DNA of 52,352 nucleotides. Source: Gnetum montanum (Eukaryota; Streptophyta; Gnetopsida; Gnetales; Gnetaceae). The notes beneath the pieces were generated by a model, which saw only the letters and a list, made by a program, of their open reading frames with translations, was not told where the DNA came from and did no database searches. The position numbers were made by a program, and so were the translations under genes. This document shows, piece by piece, positions 1 to 11,800 of the stretch; the stretch's first letter is position 1, and every line of letters starts with the position of its first letter. Location of the stretch: assembly GCA_015680685.1 (NCBI GenBank), contig MNCI01028413.1, positions 290,481 to 342,832 on the forward strand. The letters are read 5' to 3'.

Positions 1-489
1 CTGATACCCAACCTCCTCACTATCGTTAGGAGGGGGAACATCATTTGTTAAAGAACCCGTGATAAGGGGTTCCTCATCTCCTATTTCGCTAAGGACGTGC
101 AGGACCTTGCCCTTCAATAGTGCATGTTGACTCTCCTACCTTAAGTCCCTCATACGTTGGGCATCTGTGGGATAATAATCCCTCATGTCAAAGTCTTCCG
201 CAACGTATTCAGCATATAGTTCAGTCATGCCTATCTATGCCAAGGCACGGAAACACATGTAAGAGATTGATTGATTTGGGGGTAACACAATGTTACCTTG
301 CAAATCTCTCCACCACAACTGTTTGTTCTAATGGAGAATAAAAGTAAAATTAGAAATATACTCATCAAGATGAGTATATGTCATCTTATATTGTTTAGGA
401 CTCGGCTGATTTTGGTTATGTGTTTTATGTTGCCGACTGTCTCGTGTGTGGTCCTTAGGTGGTCAGTTGCTCTTATGAGAAGAAGGCAT
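1..489 (-). pseudogene. gag N-terminal fragment of an Athila/Tat-like element (runs off the left edge)
   Basis: The minus-strand reading begins with an ATG at 489 in the context M-P-S-S-H-K-S-N and follows the same N-terminal gag sequence seen at 6467 (minus), 9929 and 16144 (plus), including the Y-x-H-x-D-E-Y-I motif and the FTFILH stretch. It has several in-frame stops and frame changes, so it is a pseudogene. It lies just downstream of a primer-binding site and LTR in the same orientation, so it begins the internal region of an element that continues outside the window. Role inferred from homology: structural Gag polyprotein of an LTR retrotransposon. Confidence 0.75.
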
Positions 490-610
490 TTTTATTGGTG
501 TGCTAATTCACCATTATATAAATTTTTATCTTGATTAACTTGAAGGTTCGTTAAGGCTCACAACGATGTGAGTGATATCCCTTATGTTCTATTCGGCGCA
601 CAAACACTTA

Positions 611-629
611 GTCCCTGGCAACGGTGCCA
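611..629 (-). other. primer-binding site, tRNA-Asp type
   Basis: On the minus strand this reads TGGCACCGTTGCCAGGGAC, one step from the complement of the plant tRNA-Asp 3' end (TGGCGCCGTTGCCGGGG). It lies one base inside the LTR boundary. Priming by tRNA-Asp is known for Athila/Tat-type Ty3/gypsy elements. Confidence 0.85.
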
Positions 630-1050
630 ATGATGAGTGGTGAGGTACCCCTACACTCAACCATATGAAATGAGCATAGCACGCACGATCTAGTGGAACT
701 CTGTAGACTAAATGCCTAAATGCCCCATGGAACACTTGGGGTTAATCATTCGTTGTCTTCCCAAACTTACTTGTAGTTGTCACGGTGTATGGTTAAGTAA
801 GTCCGAGGTATATGATTTTTATGGTCTTTTATGGTTATATGTCTTCTACGCTAAGAGCGAAGGGTTAAGAAAGCTAACTAACTCTAACTAAGGACTAAGT
901 CTAAATTAACTAGCATCAGCATCCATTCCCACTTACCGTACACACCCTAAACTATGCAACTGTGGCTACCAAATGCTAATCGTTACTGGGATCACCACAC
1001 GTAACGCACGTGCTCAAAGTGGTCATACTAAGGCACCTAACTAGCCTAAA

Positions 1051-1225
1051 CGTGATGAGCAGTCGATTCCTTGACTAGCCGTACACATCCGTAGATGCTC
1101 GTAATCCAGTTGTACTCATCCCACGTTCTAGGAGTTGAGGGTGAGAGAGACTAATCGCGATGAGCAGCCGATTCCTTGATTAGCCGTACACATTCATCAA
1201 TGCTCGTAATCAAGTCGTACTCAGG
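1051..1225 (-). repeat. two copies of a ~70-bp module inside the LTR
   Basis: Positions 1051-1120 and 1156-1225 are near-identical. Both carry GATGAGCAGYCGATTCCTTG, then a GCCGTACACAT block, then a TGCTCGTAAT block ending GTACTCA. The same module recurs in the LTR at 51351-51632 but is absent from the LTRs at 6612-7392 and 15226-15998. Copy number therefore accounts for part of the LTR length variation. Confidence 0.75.
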
Positions 1226-1487
1226 CCGCGCTAATGTAGGTAATAAATAATAGGTAAGAAATAACAAGTAATAAATCCTATTCCATGCACTACAAGGTTT
1301 ATCCAAAAAGCTCATCTTTATTGCCGTACACAACTTGTGTTCAGGTACAAAGCTGCTCGAATAAAGATTCGTTCACTTGGGGACTCCTACTGCGGGCACA
1401 TGGAAAATATTCTATCTCTGGAGTGATCAAACTGCCAGAGTTTTCTACTTTAAGCCTAGGATGAGAAATAAGGGGAGTTCCACTTCT

Positions 1488-1496
1488 TATTTATAG
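1488..1496 (-). promoter_or_regulatory. LTR TATA box
   Basis: CTATAAATA on the minus strand lies about 85 bases inside the start of the LTR, just downstream of the palindrome array. The same placement is seen in the sister LTRs. Confidence 0.6.
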
Positions 1497-1508
1497 ATTT
1501 GGCTGCGG

Positions 1509-1572
1509 ACCGTGATATCGTGTACGCGATATCGCAGGGGACGATGTGATATCGCGTACGTGATATCGCGTC
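1509..1572 (-). promoter_or_regulatory. array of four GCGATATCGC-type palindromes in U3
   Basis: Four variants of the 10-bp palindrome GCGATATCGC (GTGATATCGT, GCGATATCGC, GTGATATCGC, GTGATATCGC) lie between the LTR start and the TATA box, spaced about 12-22 bases apart. Differences are C-to-T or G-to-A at CpG. Function is unknown; the position suggests an enhancer or silencing-related element. Confidence 0.55.
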
Positions 1573-1578
1573 TCATCA

Positions 1579-3006
1579 ACGGTCCATTGGCTGAGTTGCG
1601 ATATGGCTTATGTGGATTTTGGAGATATAACACTGGTGACTACCCAAGGTGTAGGGGTTAAGAGAAAATTGAAAGAATTGGACCAGGACCCCCATGACTA
1701 AGAGTGAACCTCCGGTAGCGATAGAATGGAAAAAGATAAGGAATAAGAAAGACCAAGAAAAAGAAACAACAGAAATGCTGATGAAATGGATGTCAAAGAT
1801 GGAAATGAACAAAATAAATGTTGATTGTGGAAACGTTTAAGGGAAAGAAATTAACTGATGCACTAAATAGGAATGCCAGTGGGTCCTCCCCAAAGCAGGC
1901 TCATGCCCTATGCCCTAACAATCCCACATTCAAAGAGTTCGTAGGCTCTAAAAATGCCATTTGGAAGTAAGAGCTAAAGTCTTAACCACAAGAATTTACC
2001 AAAAAAGAAAACAATGCATCAACCAAAATATTGACAATTGATACAATCAACAATGAGGTGGAAAATGGGGAAAGAATGATGAAAAGAAGATAATGCAATG
2101 GAGTCTCAAGAACAAGGTGGTGTACAACCCCTTATGTATTAATGGTTAATGTGACTTAGTAGATCTCATTCCAAATCTAGGTTCAAACAATCAACATCCA
2201 ATGAATTTGCATTAATACATATGACCAATCCATCCACTTGAAGTAATAAGAATGCTTTCGCCAAAAAGTCACCACCATTCTGACGAAATGAAAAAGGAGA
2301 AAGTAGGAAGCGAGAAGGGGCCTTAGTTAGAGGGAACATGTTTATTTAGTTTCATAACCAGTGCTTGTAGCCCAAATGATTATTTCACCTAAGGGGTGTG
2401 TTTTGAATTCTCACTTTTCCTTTGCTTTTTTTTTTGCATGAGAACCACACCATGCAAAGACTTATTATTTTTATTATCTCAGCTTCCTGATAATGGAGCA
2501 ACGTCGGAATGGTAAGGAAAACTCAAGAAGAAAACATCCAAGCACCCAAGAGAATGGCTAGCAAAAATGCATCAAATCCCCTTTAAGTTACACCCTTTTC
2601 AATCCTTGAGTCCTTCTTTAGTTTGAGAAATGCCTAGTCACCAATTCGTTGATAGTTCTTATTATTGAAAGAAAGGGACTGTACAGTTCCAAGCCAAGAG
2701 AGACCATAGAAATTCATGGATGCATGGATGACATGGACTCATTGCCTATTATATCAAAATAACCATACCTTAGTATCAACATTATAACTCAAAGGTAAAA
2801 ACTAAACATTGGCAATCAATAGAATATAGTTCATACCACCATCAGGAGCACTTATTAGGTGAAAATCCTAACAAAATAAACAAACATACAAAGAAATAAA
2901 AGAGTATAAATTATGTTGCAAAACAAAAACAAGAAAAGTTAAATAAATTTGTAAAACAAAAATGTTTAAAATAAAAAATTAAAAAGTAATTGAGGGCCTC
3001 GATTGA
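1579..3006 (-). other. 3' non-coding internal region of the minus-strand gag-PR element
   Basis: No coding sequence is visible. The stretch is collinear with the plus-strand copy at 13310-14780, sharing the ACAC-containing T-rich tract, the GAGAACCACACCATGCAAAGA segment and the TACAAGCA-like segment. Relative to the copies at 14780-15225 and 51921-52352, about 470 bases next to the LTR, including the polypurine tract, are missing at the 1578/1579 junction. No reverse transcriptase or integrase is present between gag-PR and LTR. Confidence 0.7.
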
Positions 3007-3411
3007 TCAGCATAGATGGCCATCTCCCCCATGATTGAGTTGAAAGGAGGAGATCCAAAATAATGAGCGAGGTCATCCTTTCTCCAATGTGTTATGTGCA
3101 TTGACCATTCTAGATTTATGGTAAGGTTTGATCTGTTGCACATTGATTAGTAATCTTTTATTAAAGTGTTTATTTGAAGTTTTTAGGAATTTCCAACTTC
3201 CCCCTATTGATGTTCTCAGATTAAGGGTTGGAAGTTGGCGATGCTCTTGCTCCAGTGCATCTATGCTTTCGACGTGGATGCAAGTTGTTCCCTCAGTTAG
3301 TTCCATGCATGTTGGTGAGTTGCTCTCTTGATCAACCGTCAACCACTGGGTGTCTTCTTGTTGTGTGGTTGCTACATACAGGCACTTTTATATGTTAGTT
3401 TCTTGGGCACA

Positions 3412-4110
3412 TCAGTTACATGCAGGCAATGCTGAACATTCCTGTACGCAATCACACCTTGTATCACTATATGTGATGCGTGGAAATTTCTTCTTCTTGA
3501 TCTTTCCAAAAGTGTTTTCCTTAGATATTTTTAGGGAAAGATCATGGATTCCTAGGCGTGCATTTATGGTACTTAGCCATGCCCTTCCCATTATTATTGG
3601 GAAGTCCTGTTTATCATTGTTTACTTGTATAACTAGGAAATCAATTGGGTATGACCACCCACACATAGTGGTAACGATGTCCTCCACCAGTCCCAAAGGA
3701 ACAGTGATGGACTGGTCAGCCAGCTCTAAGAGAATATTTCTCTTCTTTAGTGGAGGTAGCTTCCAGAATTTATACATCTCTTGTGATATTAAGTTGACTT
3801 CGGAACCTGAGTCCAGAAGAGCTTTACATGTTTCATTCCCAGTGACTTGGAGATAGATTAAATGGCTTCCAGAGTCAAAGAATTTCTTGGGAAGGTAGCC
3901 CTCCTTAATCCAGTCAATGATGGCATGTGTTAACATAATCAAGTATGTTGAGCTCTGTTTTTGGTTTGAAGGAAGCTCTGAAGCCTTATTTGATGGAGAA
4001 GTCAGAGGCTCAATCGCTTGTGGTTGTGAGAGCTTGGGTGGACTATTGGTTCTGATGAAAGGTCTTCTCTTTGTATGGTTGTTAGAACCAGTAGCGAGTT
4101 GGAGGTTCAT
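3412..4110 (-). CDS. retropepsin-like aspartic protease domain (open segment of gag-PR)
   Basis: This 232-residue open segment carries the retropepsin active-site motif as ALLDSGSEVNLIS, with the catalytic Asp codon at 3811-3813. It is followed by a DFLVIQV strand and the PIIMGRAWLS flap/C-terminal motif typical of Ty3/gypsy proteases. The N-terminal part is a proline/serine-rich linker from Gag. Homologous but damaged copies lie at 12233-13309, where the triad reads DSS instead of DSG. It was part of a gag-PR polyprotein and would process Gag; it is a domain within the pseudogene at 3007-6467, not an independent gene. Confidence 0.8.
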   Translation of the reverse strand: MNLQLATGSNNHTKRRPFIRTNSPPKLSQPQAIEPLTSPSNKASELPSNQKQSSTYLIMLTHAIIDWIKEGYLPKKFFDSGSHLIYLQVTGNETCKALLDSGSEVNLISQEMYKFWKLPPLKKRNILLELADQSITVPLGLVEDIVTTMCGWSYPIDFLVIQVNNDKQDFPIIMGRAWLSTINARLGIHDLSLKISKENTFGKIKKKKFPRITYSDTRCDCVQECSALPACN

Positions 4111-4593
4111 AGCTCTCGTAGCATTGCATTACTGTGGTTGAGTGGGGAGTTTCCCTTGCATTGCTGGAGTAGGTGGTAATGGAGCTATCGGTGTGAGAGT
4201 TGTGGATGGGTTTGGAGGATGGTATGTCTGTGGGTTATCTCTCCCAGGAGAAGGAGTCCTATAATACTCCCAAGCTTGGTAGTGACGTTGTGGTGTCACA
4301 TGACCAACATAGTCATGTGGAGAGATTGGCTGCTGCACGTAATAGCCATATGGGTCCGGTTTTCGGTAAGGGTATTGTTGCCTTGGTGGTGGCATCCCCC
4401 ATGATTGTGGGTATTACCACTACTGGTGTTGCTCAATAGGTTGTGGTGAAGTTCCACTTGGATAATATGTTAAAGGTTGGTGGAACTGCCTTGGGTTACC
4501 TTGGGGATAAGGTAACAGTCGGGGTGCTTGCCATTTATTAAGTTGTGGGTTGAGTGCATACACCCCAGACTCTTGTAGATGTGAGATTACTGA

Positions 4594-4632
4594 GCAACAT
4601 CCCTTAGGATGGTCATATTGGCATATCTCTCA
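4594..4632 (-). other. Gag zinc knuckle, C-x2-C-x3-H-x4-C form
   Basis: The minus-strand reading is (C)-E-I-C-Q-Y-D-H-P-K-G-C-C, with the first Cys codon mutated to TGA. The spacing differs from the retroviral C-x2-C-x4-H-x4-C form and matches the short form I associate with Athila-type Gag. Intact or near-intact copies are at 49927-49965 and 11762-11800. Confidence 0.6.
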
Positions 4633-6591
4633 TTCACCGTCATTGTCTGTATCAGAATCCACAACCTCTTTGGTGATGGCCATTTTACCATTACCTTTGT
4701 TACATGCATGATCCATGTCCCTCTTTTTCTTTTTGTCATAGTCACTACCTCGCTCCTTAGACTCCTCTATAATTTTAAGAACAGTTTCAAATCTACTAGC
4801 TAGGGAGTCCCACATTTGGTCTACCTTTGTTGACACTTTTGTTGTTAATTTTTGGAGTGGTAAGGCTTTCCTATTCACCATCTCTTCGAGTGGTGACTCT
4901 TCCTCCTCCTCATAGAATCTCACTCCCCTTTTTCAGAGGAAAGGATCTTGGTTGTACTCTTTTGCACTTTCTCTCTTACGTAGCTCCCCTTCTTCCTTAG
5001 CTACTTGCTCCAGTAATTTATGGACCTAATGAGACCTAAGCTCTGATAATCTCCCTTGGGCATACATTCCAGTTCTCCTTGTTTCATGCCTAAGTCCATC
5101 TATGAGATGGCGTAGTTGATCCTGTTGCGAGTAACCATGGCCCAGGCAACGATGTAACAGTGCATAATATCGGCCCATGGTAGCATCCAAGGGTTCATGA
5201 CTTCCCTACTTCCATCCTTGGATTTGCTTTCATAGGTTGGACACCTAGGAGTACGTTTGATACTTATCATTAAACAGTTCTAGCATCGTACTCCACCTTC
5301 GAATGGATTCCGATTCTAAGGACCGGTACCAGCTTTTCGCTTCTTTTATTAGTATCCTTGGGAACAACTTTAGTTTTTGCCATTAGTTCTCAATGTTCTG
5401 CAAGGAACATGCATTGTGAAATTCTTGTAAGTGGTTTTGAGGATCAGCATTGTATCCTCCTGAAATCATGGGATATTATTCATGTCTAACCTCTTGATCC
5501 TGCTATCTTTTTGGTGCCTTGTGGGAATTCTTACGGCCTCTGTGATATCTAACATGCTTCGGGTTGCAAGTAGGGGTTCTTCATGGTTATTTTGTTCATA
5601 GCATCTGTGATGTCTATGTGGTTCCCTACTCTCCCTTCTTCTATGTCGTGATTCTCTAGAGTGCCCCTGTTCTCTTTCTCAACTCTCTTATTGAGGTTTC
5701 TTACCTTGTTTACCTTTATGCTCATGGTTAGGTTCCTTATGATTGCATTATGATATTGAAGGAGAGGATGAATGTGATGATGAAGGTGAACAAGAAGGAG
5801 AACCATCATCATGATGATGTTTCCTACCTTCTCTTCAGTGGTCTCGGCCCTAATCATGATTACGATCAGACTGCCTACCCTTATCATGTGTTTGTGTTCC
5901 CTCGTTGAACACTTGGTGTTCATGGGGATCAAAACTAGGGTTGTGAACCATGGAGTGGAGGTTCTAATACACCACCTCTTGACCATTGTTAGGAGGGGGA
6001 ACATCATTCGGTGGGGAACTTGTTGAAACTAGTTCACCATCTCCAATTTCTCTTAAAATGTGCGGGATGTTATGGGGCCATTTACCCTTCAAAGATGTAT
6101 GATATCTCTCCTGTTGCAAGTTCCTTTAACATTGCACTTTTGTGGGATGATAGTCCCTTGTGTCATGGTCACATGCAATGTACTCTGTGTACAACTGTGA
6201 CATGCCTATTCGTGCGAGAGCACGAAGGAGCATGTTGGGGACTACTCAGTCTGGAGGCAACACTATGTTATCCTCTAGGTCTCTCGAACGCAGTTGTTCA
6301 TCTTGATGGAGAATAAAGGTAAAGTCGGGTACATATTCATCGTGATAAATATATACCACATGGAATTGTTGAGGAACTGGTGGATCTTGATTACATGTGT
6401 TATGCTGTTGATTGTCTCTTGTGTTGGTCCTAGGCGGTGAAGTGCTTTTGTGCGAAGAAGAAGACATTTTTGTCTTGTTTGGTGTGCTATTTACCGTTGT
6501 CTTATTTTTTTTGATCAATCCTAAGGGTTCATTCTAGCGTCCCAATGATATGAATGGTCTCCTATGTTCTATGTAGCGCACAAACAACTAA

Positions 6592-6610
6592 GTCCTCGAC
6601 AATGGTGCCA
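6592..6610 (-). other. primer-binding site, tRNA-Asp type
   Basis: The minus strand reads TGGCACCATTGTCGAGGAC, a decayed match to the tRNA-Asp complement, one base from the LTR end at 6612. Confidence 0.75.
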
Positions 6611-6611
6611 A

Positions 6612-7392
6612 TGATGAGTGGCGAGGTACCCCTACACAACCATAAGAATACGAGCATCTCACATGCGATCTGGTTGAACTCCAAGGACTAAGTGCTTACA
6701 TGCCTTAATGGAACACTTAAGATTAATCAGTCACTATCTTCCCAAACTTACTTGTAGTGTCATAGTTGTATAGTTAAGTAAGCTTGAGGTATATGATTTT
6801 TATATCTTTTATCCTTTTAATGTCTTATGCTTATAGGGGAAGGTGAAGAGAACTAAGTGACTAACTTTCATTAACTATTCACTAACTAAGTTTTAATTGT
6901 CCTAGCACCAGTATCCATTCCCACTTGTCGCACACACCCTGAACTAGTGCAATGCTGCTGGGATTACTAAACGCTACTCGTTACTGGGTTACCAAGTGTT
7001 ACACACGTGCTCGAAGCAGTCGTACTAAGTGCACTTAACTAGGAGAGTCAAGGGTTGAGAGAGATTAATTATCTAGGAAAGAATTTTAACATTTAACGAT
7101 AATTAATTACTATTTAACTTAGTCCATATGCTACAAGGTTTATCAGAAAGTTCATCTTTATTGCCGTACACAAATGTGTGCTCAGGTACAATTTGCTCGA
7201 ATAAAGATCCGTTCACTTTAAGACTCCTACTGCGAGCACATGGAAATTATCCTAACTCTGGAATGGAAAAAATGCAAGAGTTTAGCTAAGGGTCTAAGTC
7301 TAAGTGCCTAGAACAAGGAAAACCACCTCTTATTTATAGACATTACGGCGGACACGATATTGTGGGGGCAGATGCAATATCGCGGCTCATCA
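6612..7392 (-). repeat. 5' LTR (781 bp) of the minus-strand gag-PR element
   Basis: It starts TGATGAGCCGCG (minus) at 7392 and ends CACTCATCA at 6612 beside the PBS. A TATA box lies at 7331-7339 and two decayed GCGATATCGC palindromes at about 7344-7384. The flank at 7393 is the interior of a chromovirus LTR (compare 22710 onward), so this element inserted into that LTR. The flanking ATATG at 7393-7397 is a candidate target-site duplication whose partner lies outside the window. Confidence 0.85.
7331..7339 (-). promoter_or_regulatory. LTR TATA box
   Basis: CTATAAATA (minus) sits about 55 bases inside the LTR start, at the same place as in the sister LTRs. Confidence 0.55.
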
Positions 7393-8810
7393 ATATGTGA
7401 TGTTGATGAGACTGGTATGATTGGAATATTATATTTTTGGGACCTATTATGATGCAAGAAGTTTTGGAAGTTTCAATTCTTTTTGGTAGTAATTAAATAT
7501 TATTTTATGAATCAAAATTTGGACGTGCATAACTTTGCTTGCAGGAGTCCAATTTAAGTAAAATTAGTGTTGTTGGGATCGTCTTGGAAAGTATTTTCTA
7601 ATAGTGAAATTGGTTTTCTCTTGAGCATATATTATTTTGGAGGGTATGATTATGGTCATTTTTCTGGAATTACATGCAGTTCAAGCAATGTGGTTGTGGC
7701 ACAAAATTTTGTTTTATCAAATCATGGTATTGTTTTCATGGAATGAATGTGACTATTAGGTGTAGATATATGTGGTCATGTTATGCTTATTTGGATGTGT
7801 TGTGATTATGACATGTGTTGGCTTAAGCTAGCTAGAATTTGTATATGTCTTCGCGACGAAACTTGTAACGGTTGTTGGTAGGTGGTGTTAGCATGAGGGT
7901 GTGGACTGATTGGTGATGAAACACCCTAGAGGTAGTATGGATTGACCCCCACTATGATGCATTGATGAGACTCTTGTCTTAGGCCTCATCCTAAGAGTGG
8001 GAGAGTGTAGGTGTGTTCGTTTTTATGGCTGGTACATGGCATAGGTGTGTTCATGCCTATCGCCAATCCTCCAGAAGGCTAGTGGTTACGAGTCACAGGT
8101 TAATGGACCCTAGCACAACTTGGATAAATAAAAGACTAATAAAATAATTACAAATAATGGCTATTATGAGTACTTATGATAATGTTTCACATGCTACACT
8201 GAGTGTGGATATGCTAGTGATTACATGGGCTATGTATATGATAATATCGGTTTGTGAGTCATATAACTGATAACATATATTATGATTGGATTATGATTGT
8301 GTGAGTCATGAATTATTTAATAATATAGTGTAGGTGTGATGTCATGGGCATGATAGTGGAAAGGCATGTGATGTTTGTAATGAATAGATGATAGAATATG
8401 TCAGATCATGGCTTTATCCGTGATTACATGATAGCCATCTATCCTTTTCGATAATGATTATGCTAGTGTTATGTGCAATATGGTGTGTGTGTGTCCATGT
8501 GTTACTCTTAGCATGCATAAAACTAACATTTGATGCAAGTTGTCTTGTGTCCCACTCCTCTTCTCTAGTGTAGCACTTATCAACCATTTAGCAAGGGAAG
8601 TGTAAAGGCTTCCCACTCAGTTGTGTACTAACTTTATTTAATTATAGGTGGAAGGCACAAGAGCCCAAACAAGCATGGAGAGGGAGAGAAGAGGAGGGAA
8701 AAATATTCAATGCTTGGTTAACGTATATTTTCATGTATAGTAGTATGAACTATGTATAATTATATGAAACTATTTGTACCCTTATATATGTGATGATGAT
8801 ATTTATGTGT
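7393..8810 (+). repeat. 5' LTR remnant of a Tekay/Del-like chromovirus
   Basis: This segment is collinear with 22710 to about 24130 of the full 3' LTR, with frequent substitutions. It begins inside the LTR because the minus-strand element interrupts it at 7392. It ends at about 8810, where homology to the 3' LTR stops and Gag-like sequence begins. The LTR 3' end, PBS and most of gag are therefore deleted. Confidence 0.75.
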
Positions 8811-9393
8811 GCTCATAGAGAGAGGCGATAAGGGTAGAAGAAAGGACTGACATCTAAAGAGAGGCTTGGCCCCTCTAAGCAAGCTCATGGGCATGGAGGA
8901 GAGCATCCAACACCAGCTCATGGTCCTACTACTAGAGCTAGCCATGGAGCTATTGTTTATTATAGATGTGGGTAGCTAGCCATCTGCAGAGGGATTACTA
9001 GAATTATTTTACATGTGGAAAGCTAGGGCATCATGCTTGGGAGTGCTCGATGTAGGCAAGCAGTAGTGGAGGAGGCAGAGGATGAGGATAGTAACCTCTA
9101 GTTCAAGGTGGATGTGGAGCATCAGTCACTTAGCCTAGAGGAGGGGACCAAAGGACTCAAGGAAAAGTGTATGTGTTAATAAACCAACCATTGGATATCT
9201 AGCCAAACATAGTGATGAAGATAGAAGGTACAATTTTGGGCTTTGATGTGTTGATTTTATTCGATCCAGGTGCTAGCCATTCTTTCATAGATCCTATGCT
9301 TATACATCATGTAGCTTTTTTATGTCATTATCTTTCTCCTAGGTTGATAGTATCTTATGTTGGGTATCATGAGACTCAAGTTGACTAGGTATG
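8811..9393 (+). pseudogene. chromovirus gag C-terminus and start of protease (interrupted)
   Basis: A decayed CCHC knuckle lies at 9005-9046: the reading T-C-G-K-L-G-H-H-A-W-E-C keeps three of four ligands, and the first Cys has become Tyr. The aspartic protease begins at about 9230 with LFDPGASHSFID, whose catalytic Asp codon is at 9263-9265. The reading stops at 9393, where Athila/Tat-like DNA is inserted, and resumes in the same frame at 18512. Spacing across the join matches what I expect of Del-type proteases. Several stops and frameshifts are present. Confidence 0.75.
9389..9393. repeat. candidate target-site duplication (left copy, GTATG)
   Basis: GTATG here and ATATG at 18507-18511 flank the inserted block with one mismatch. 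Removing the block plus one copy rejoins the chromovirus protease frame without gain or loss of residues. Confidence 0.5.
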
Positions 9394-9783
9394 TGATATC
9401 ACGTTATGCTTAGTGATCCTAGTAACGAATAGCATTTGGTAACCAAGGTTGCATTAGTTTAGGGTGTGAATGGTAAGTGGGAACAGATGCTAATGCTAGG
9501 TTAATTAAGGCTTAGTTAGTTAGTTAAATTTAGTGAATTAGTCTCTTCACCCTTCACCTTATTAGCATAGGAAATAAAAAATTAAAACTATAAAAATCAC
9601 ATACCTCAAACTTACTTAATCATACAACCATGACAACTACAAGTAAGTCTGGGAAGACAACGAATGATTAACCTTAAGTGTTCCATGAGACATGTAGGAA
9701 CTTAGTCTACGGAGTTTAACCGGATCATGCGTGTAACGCTCGTATTCGTATGGTTGAGTGTAGAGGTACCTCGCCACTTATCA
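9394..9783 (+). repeat. truncated LTR of the plus-strand gag-PR element
   Basis: From about 9401 to 9783 the sequence aligns with 15614-15998 of the full LTR and ends in TTATCA beside the PBS. The U3 half with the TATA box is missing. Only TGATATC separates the homologous part from the chromovirus flank, so it is unclear whether the first bases are a U3 scrap or the end of a differently oriented element. Confidence 0.7.
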
Positions 9784-9784
9784 T

Positions 9785-9803
9785 TGACACCGTTGCTGGG
9801 AAC
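9785..9803 (+). other. primer-binding site, tRNA-Asp type
   Basis: TGACACCGTTGCTGGGAAC differs from the tRNA-Asp complement mostly by C-to-T or G-to-A changes and starts one base after the LTR end. Confidence 0.75.
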
Positions 9804-11761
9804 TAAGTGTTTGTACGCTAAGGAGAACACAGGAAATTATCCACATCATTGGGAGCTTAAACAAACCCTTAGGGTCAATTAAATGAAAAATTATATAATG
9901 GTTAAATAGCACACTGAATTAAATAACAATGTCTTCTTCTTCAAACAAAAGCAATTCACCACCTAGGGATCATACTAGAAACAGTCAGCAACATCAAACA
10001 CATAACCATGAACTGCCAATTCCTCAATATCATCGGGTAGTGTATACTCATCATGATGAGTATATACCCAATTTTACCTTTATCCTCCATCAGGATGAAC
10101 AGCTACGATGGAGAGACTTGCAAGGTAACATAGTAATACCTCCAGATTGTTTAGTCCCAAACATGCTCCTCCGTGCTCTTGGACAGATCAGCATGACATA
10201 GCTATATGCTGAATACATTGTAGGTGATTTCGACACAAGGGATTATCATCCCGCAGAAGCACAATGTTTAAGGGACTTACGGTAGGAGAGCCACCCCACA
10301 TTGTTGAAGGGAAAAGGGGTCCTGCACGTCCTAAGTGAAATTGGAGATGGTGAACCACTTATAACGGGTTCTCCATCAAATGATATTCCCCCTTCTACCG
10401 ATGGTGAGGAGGTGGGGTATCAGAACCTATGCTCTACGATACACAACCCTGGTTCTAATCCTCGTGAATGCTAACTATTCATTGAGGGAACAACAACACA
10501 TGACAAAGATGGGCACTTGGATCGTCATCACGATCAAGGCTATAGCTATTGAAGAGAAGGCAAGAAACATCGTCATGATGATGGTTCTCCTTCTTCTTCT
10601 CCTTTATCACATCATTCACCATCTCCTTCCACATCTAGGGGTAGCCACAAGGAGCATAGCGGTGAGGATAAGGGTAGGCAAAATGAGAGACCTCGACAAG
10701 AAAGTCAAGAGAGAGGATGAGGGCACTCACAAGAATCAAGGCATGAACGAAGGGAAAGCAGGGAATAATGTAGACATCATAGACGTCATGAAAGAGATGA
10801 TCATGACAAGCCCCTACTTGCAACCCAGAGTATGCTAGATATAATGGAGGTAGTTAGAATATCGACAAGGCATCAAAAAGATAATCGGATCAAAAGATTA
10901 GATATGAATAATATCCCACGCTTTGAAGGGGGATACAACATTGATCTGAAAAATCATTTACAAGAATTCCACGATGCCTGTGCCTTGCAAAATATAGAAA
11001 ATGAGTGGTAGAAATTAAAGTTATTTCTTAAGACACTCATAAAGGAAGCAGAGAGTTGGTATCGGTCCTTAGAATTGGAAACCATTAGGAGATGGAGTAC
11101 GATGTTAGAATTGTTCAACGATAAACACCAAATGTACTCCAGAGTGTCTAACTTGTGTAAGTAGATCCAAGGATGGAAGTAGGGTAATCACGAACCCTTG
11201 GATGCTACCATGGGCCGATACTACGCATTGCTACATCGTTGCCCGGGCCATGGTTATGCACAACGGGATCAACTACGCCACCTCGTAGATGGGCTAAGAT
11301 ATGAGACTAGGAGAACCCTTGGGACTTATGCCCAAGGGAGACTATCTGAGCTTAGATCCCATGAAATTCATCAACTGTTGGAGCAAGTAGTCAAAGAAGA
11401 AGAGGAGCTATAGAAAAGAGAGAGCGTAGAAGAATATAATCGTGATCCTTCCCTTCGGAAGAAGGGAGTAAGATTTTGCGATGAAGAGGATGAGTCACCA
11501 CTCGAGGAGTTGGTGAATAGAAAAACCTTGTTGCTTCAAAAGCCATCAACCGAAGTGTTGGCTAACGTGGATCAATTGTGGGATTCCTTAGACAGTAAAA
11601 TTGAAACTGTCTTGAAAATTGTAGAGAAGTCTAAGGAGGAACGAAGTAGTGACTAGGACAAGAAAAAGAGGAGAAATTTAGGCCATGCACGTGACAAGGG
11701 TAAGGGGAAAATTACTATCTCCAATGAGGTTGTGGATTCTGACACAGATAATGACGGTGGA

Positions 11762-11800
11762 TGTGAAATCTACCAATATGACCATCCTAAGGGATGTTGT
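11762..11800 (+). other. Gag zinc knuckle, C-x2-C-x3-H-x4-C form (second Cys lost)
   Basis: The reading is C-E-I-Y-Q-Y-D-H-P-K-G-C-C. The second Cys is Tyr through a G-to-A change; the minus-strand copy at 4594-4632 keeps it. Confidence 0.6.

Larger units (their letters stand above)
631..1578 (-). repeat. LTR (948 bp) of Athila/Tat-like element, shared between two tandem internal regions
   Basis: In minus orientation it starts TGATGAGACGCG and ends in CACTCATCA directly before the PBS at 611-629. It contains a TATA box, a poly(A)-like AATAAA region and the GCGATATCGC palindromes, and matches the LTRs at 6612-7392, 15226-15998 and 50933-51920. On one side it ends the element whose gag-PR lies at 3007-6467; on the other it is followed by the PBS and gag of a second element. 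It is longer than the 773-781 bp copies, partly because it carries two copies of a roughly 70-bp internal module. Confidence 0.85.
3007..6467 (-). pseudogene. gag-protease polyprotein of an Athila/Tat-like non-autonomous element
   Basis: In minus orientation the ATG at 6467 (M-S-S-S-S-H-K-S) opens a Gag region. A retrotransposon capsid segment (W-Y-R-S-L, then LELFNDKYQ-like) falls near 5230-5500, a coiled, charged segment near 4630-5030, and a zinc knuckle at 4594-4632. A proline/tyrosine-rich linker follows at about 4130-4560, then an aspartic protease at 3412-4110. The reading ends with TGA at 3007. The longest open piece is the protease. Stops and frameshifts are scattered through the Gag part. 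No RT, RNase H or integrase follows, although the LTR and 3' non-coding region do, so the element lacks pol by structure rather than simply by decay. Its LTR (6612-7392) and PBS lie directly upstream. Confidence 0.8.

Noticed and set aside
3350-3856. 168-codon plus-strand frame
   Set aside because: It lies antisense to the protease domain, whose motifs are clear on the minus strand.
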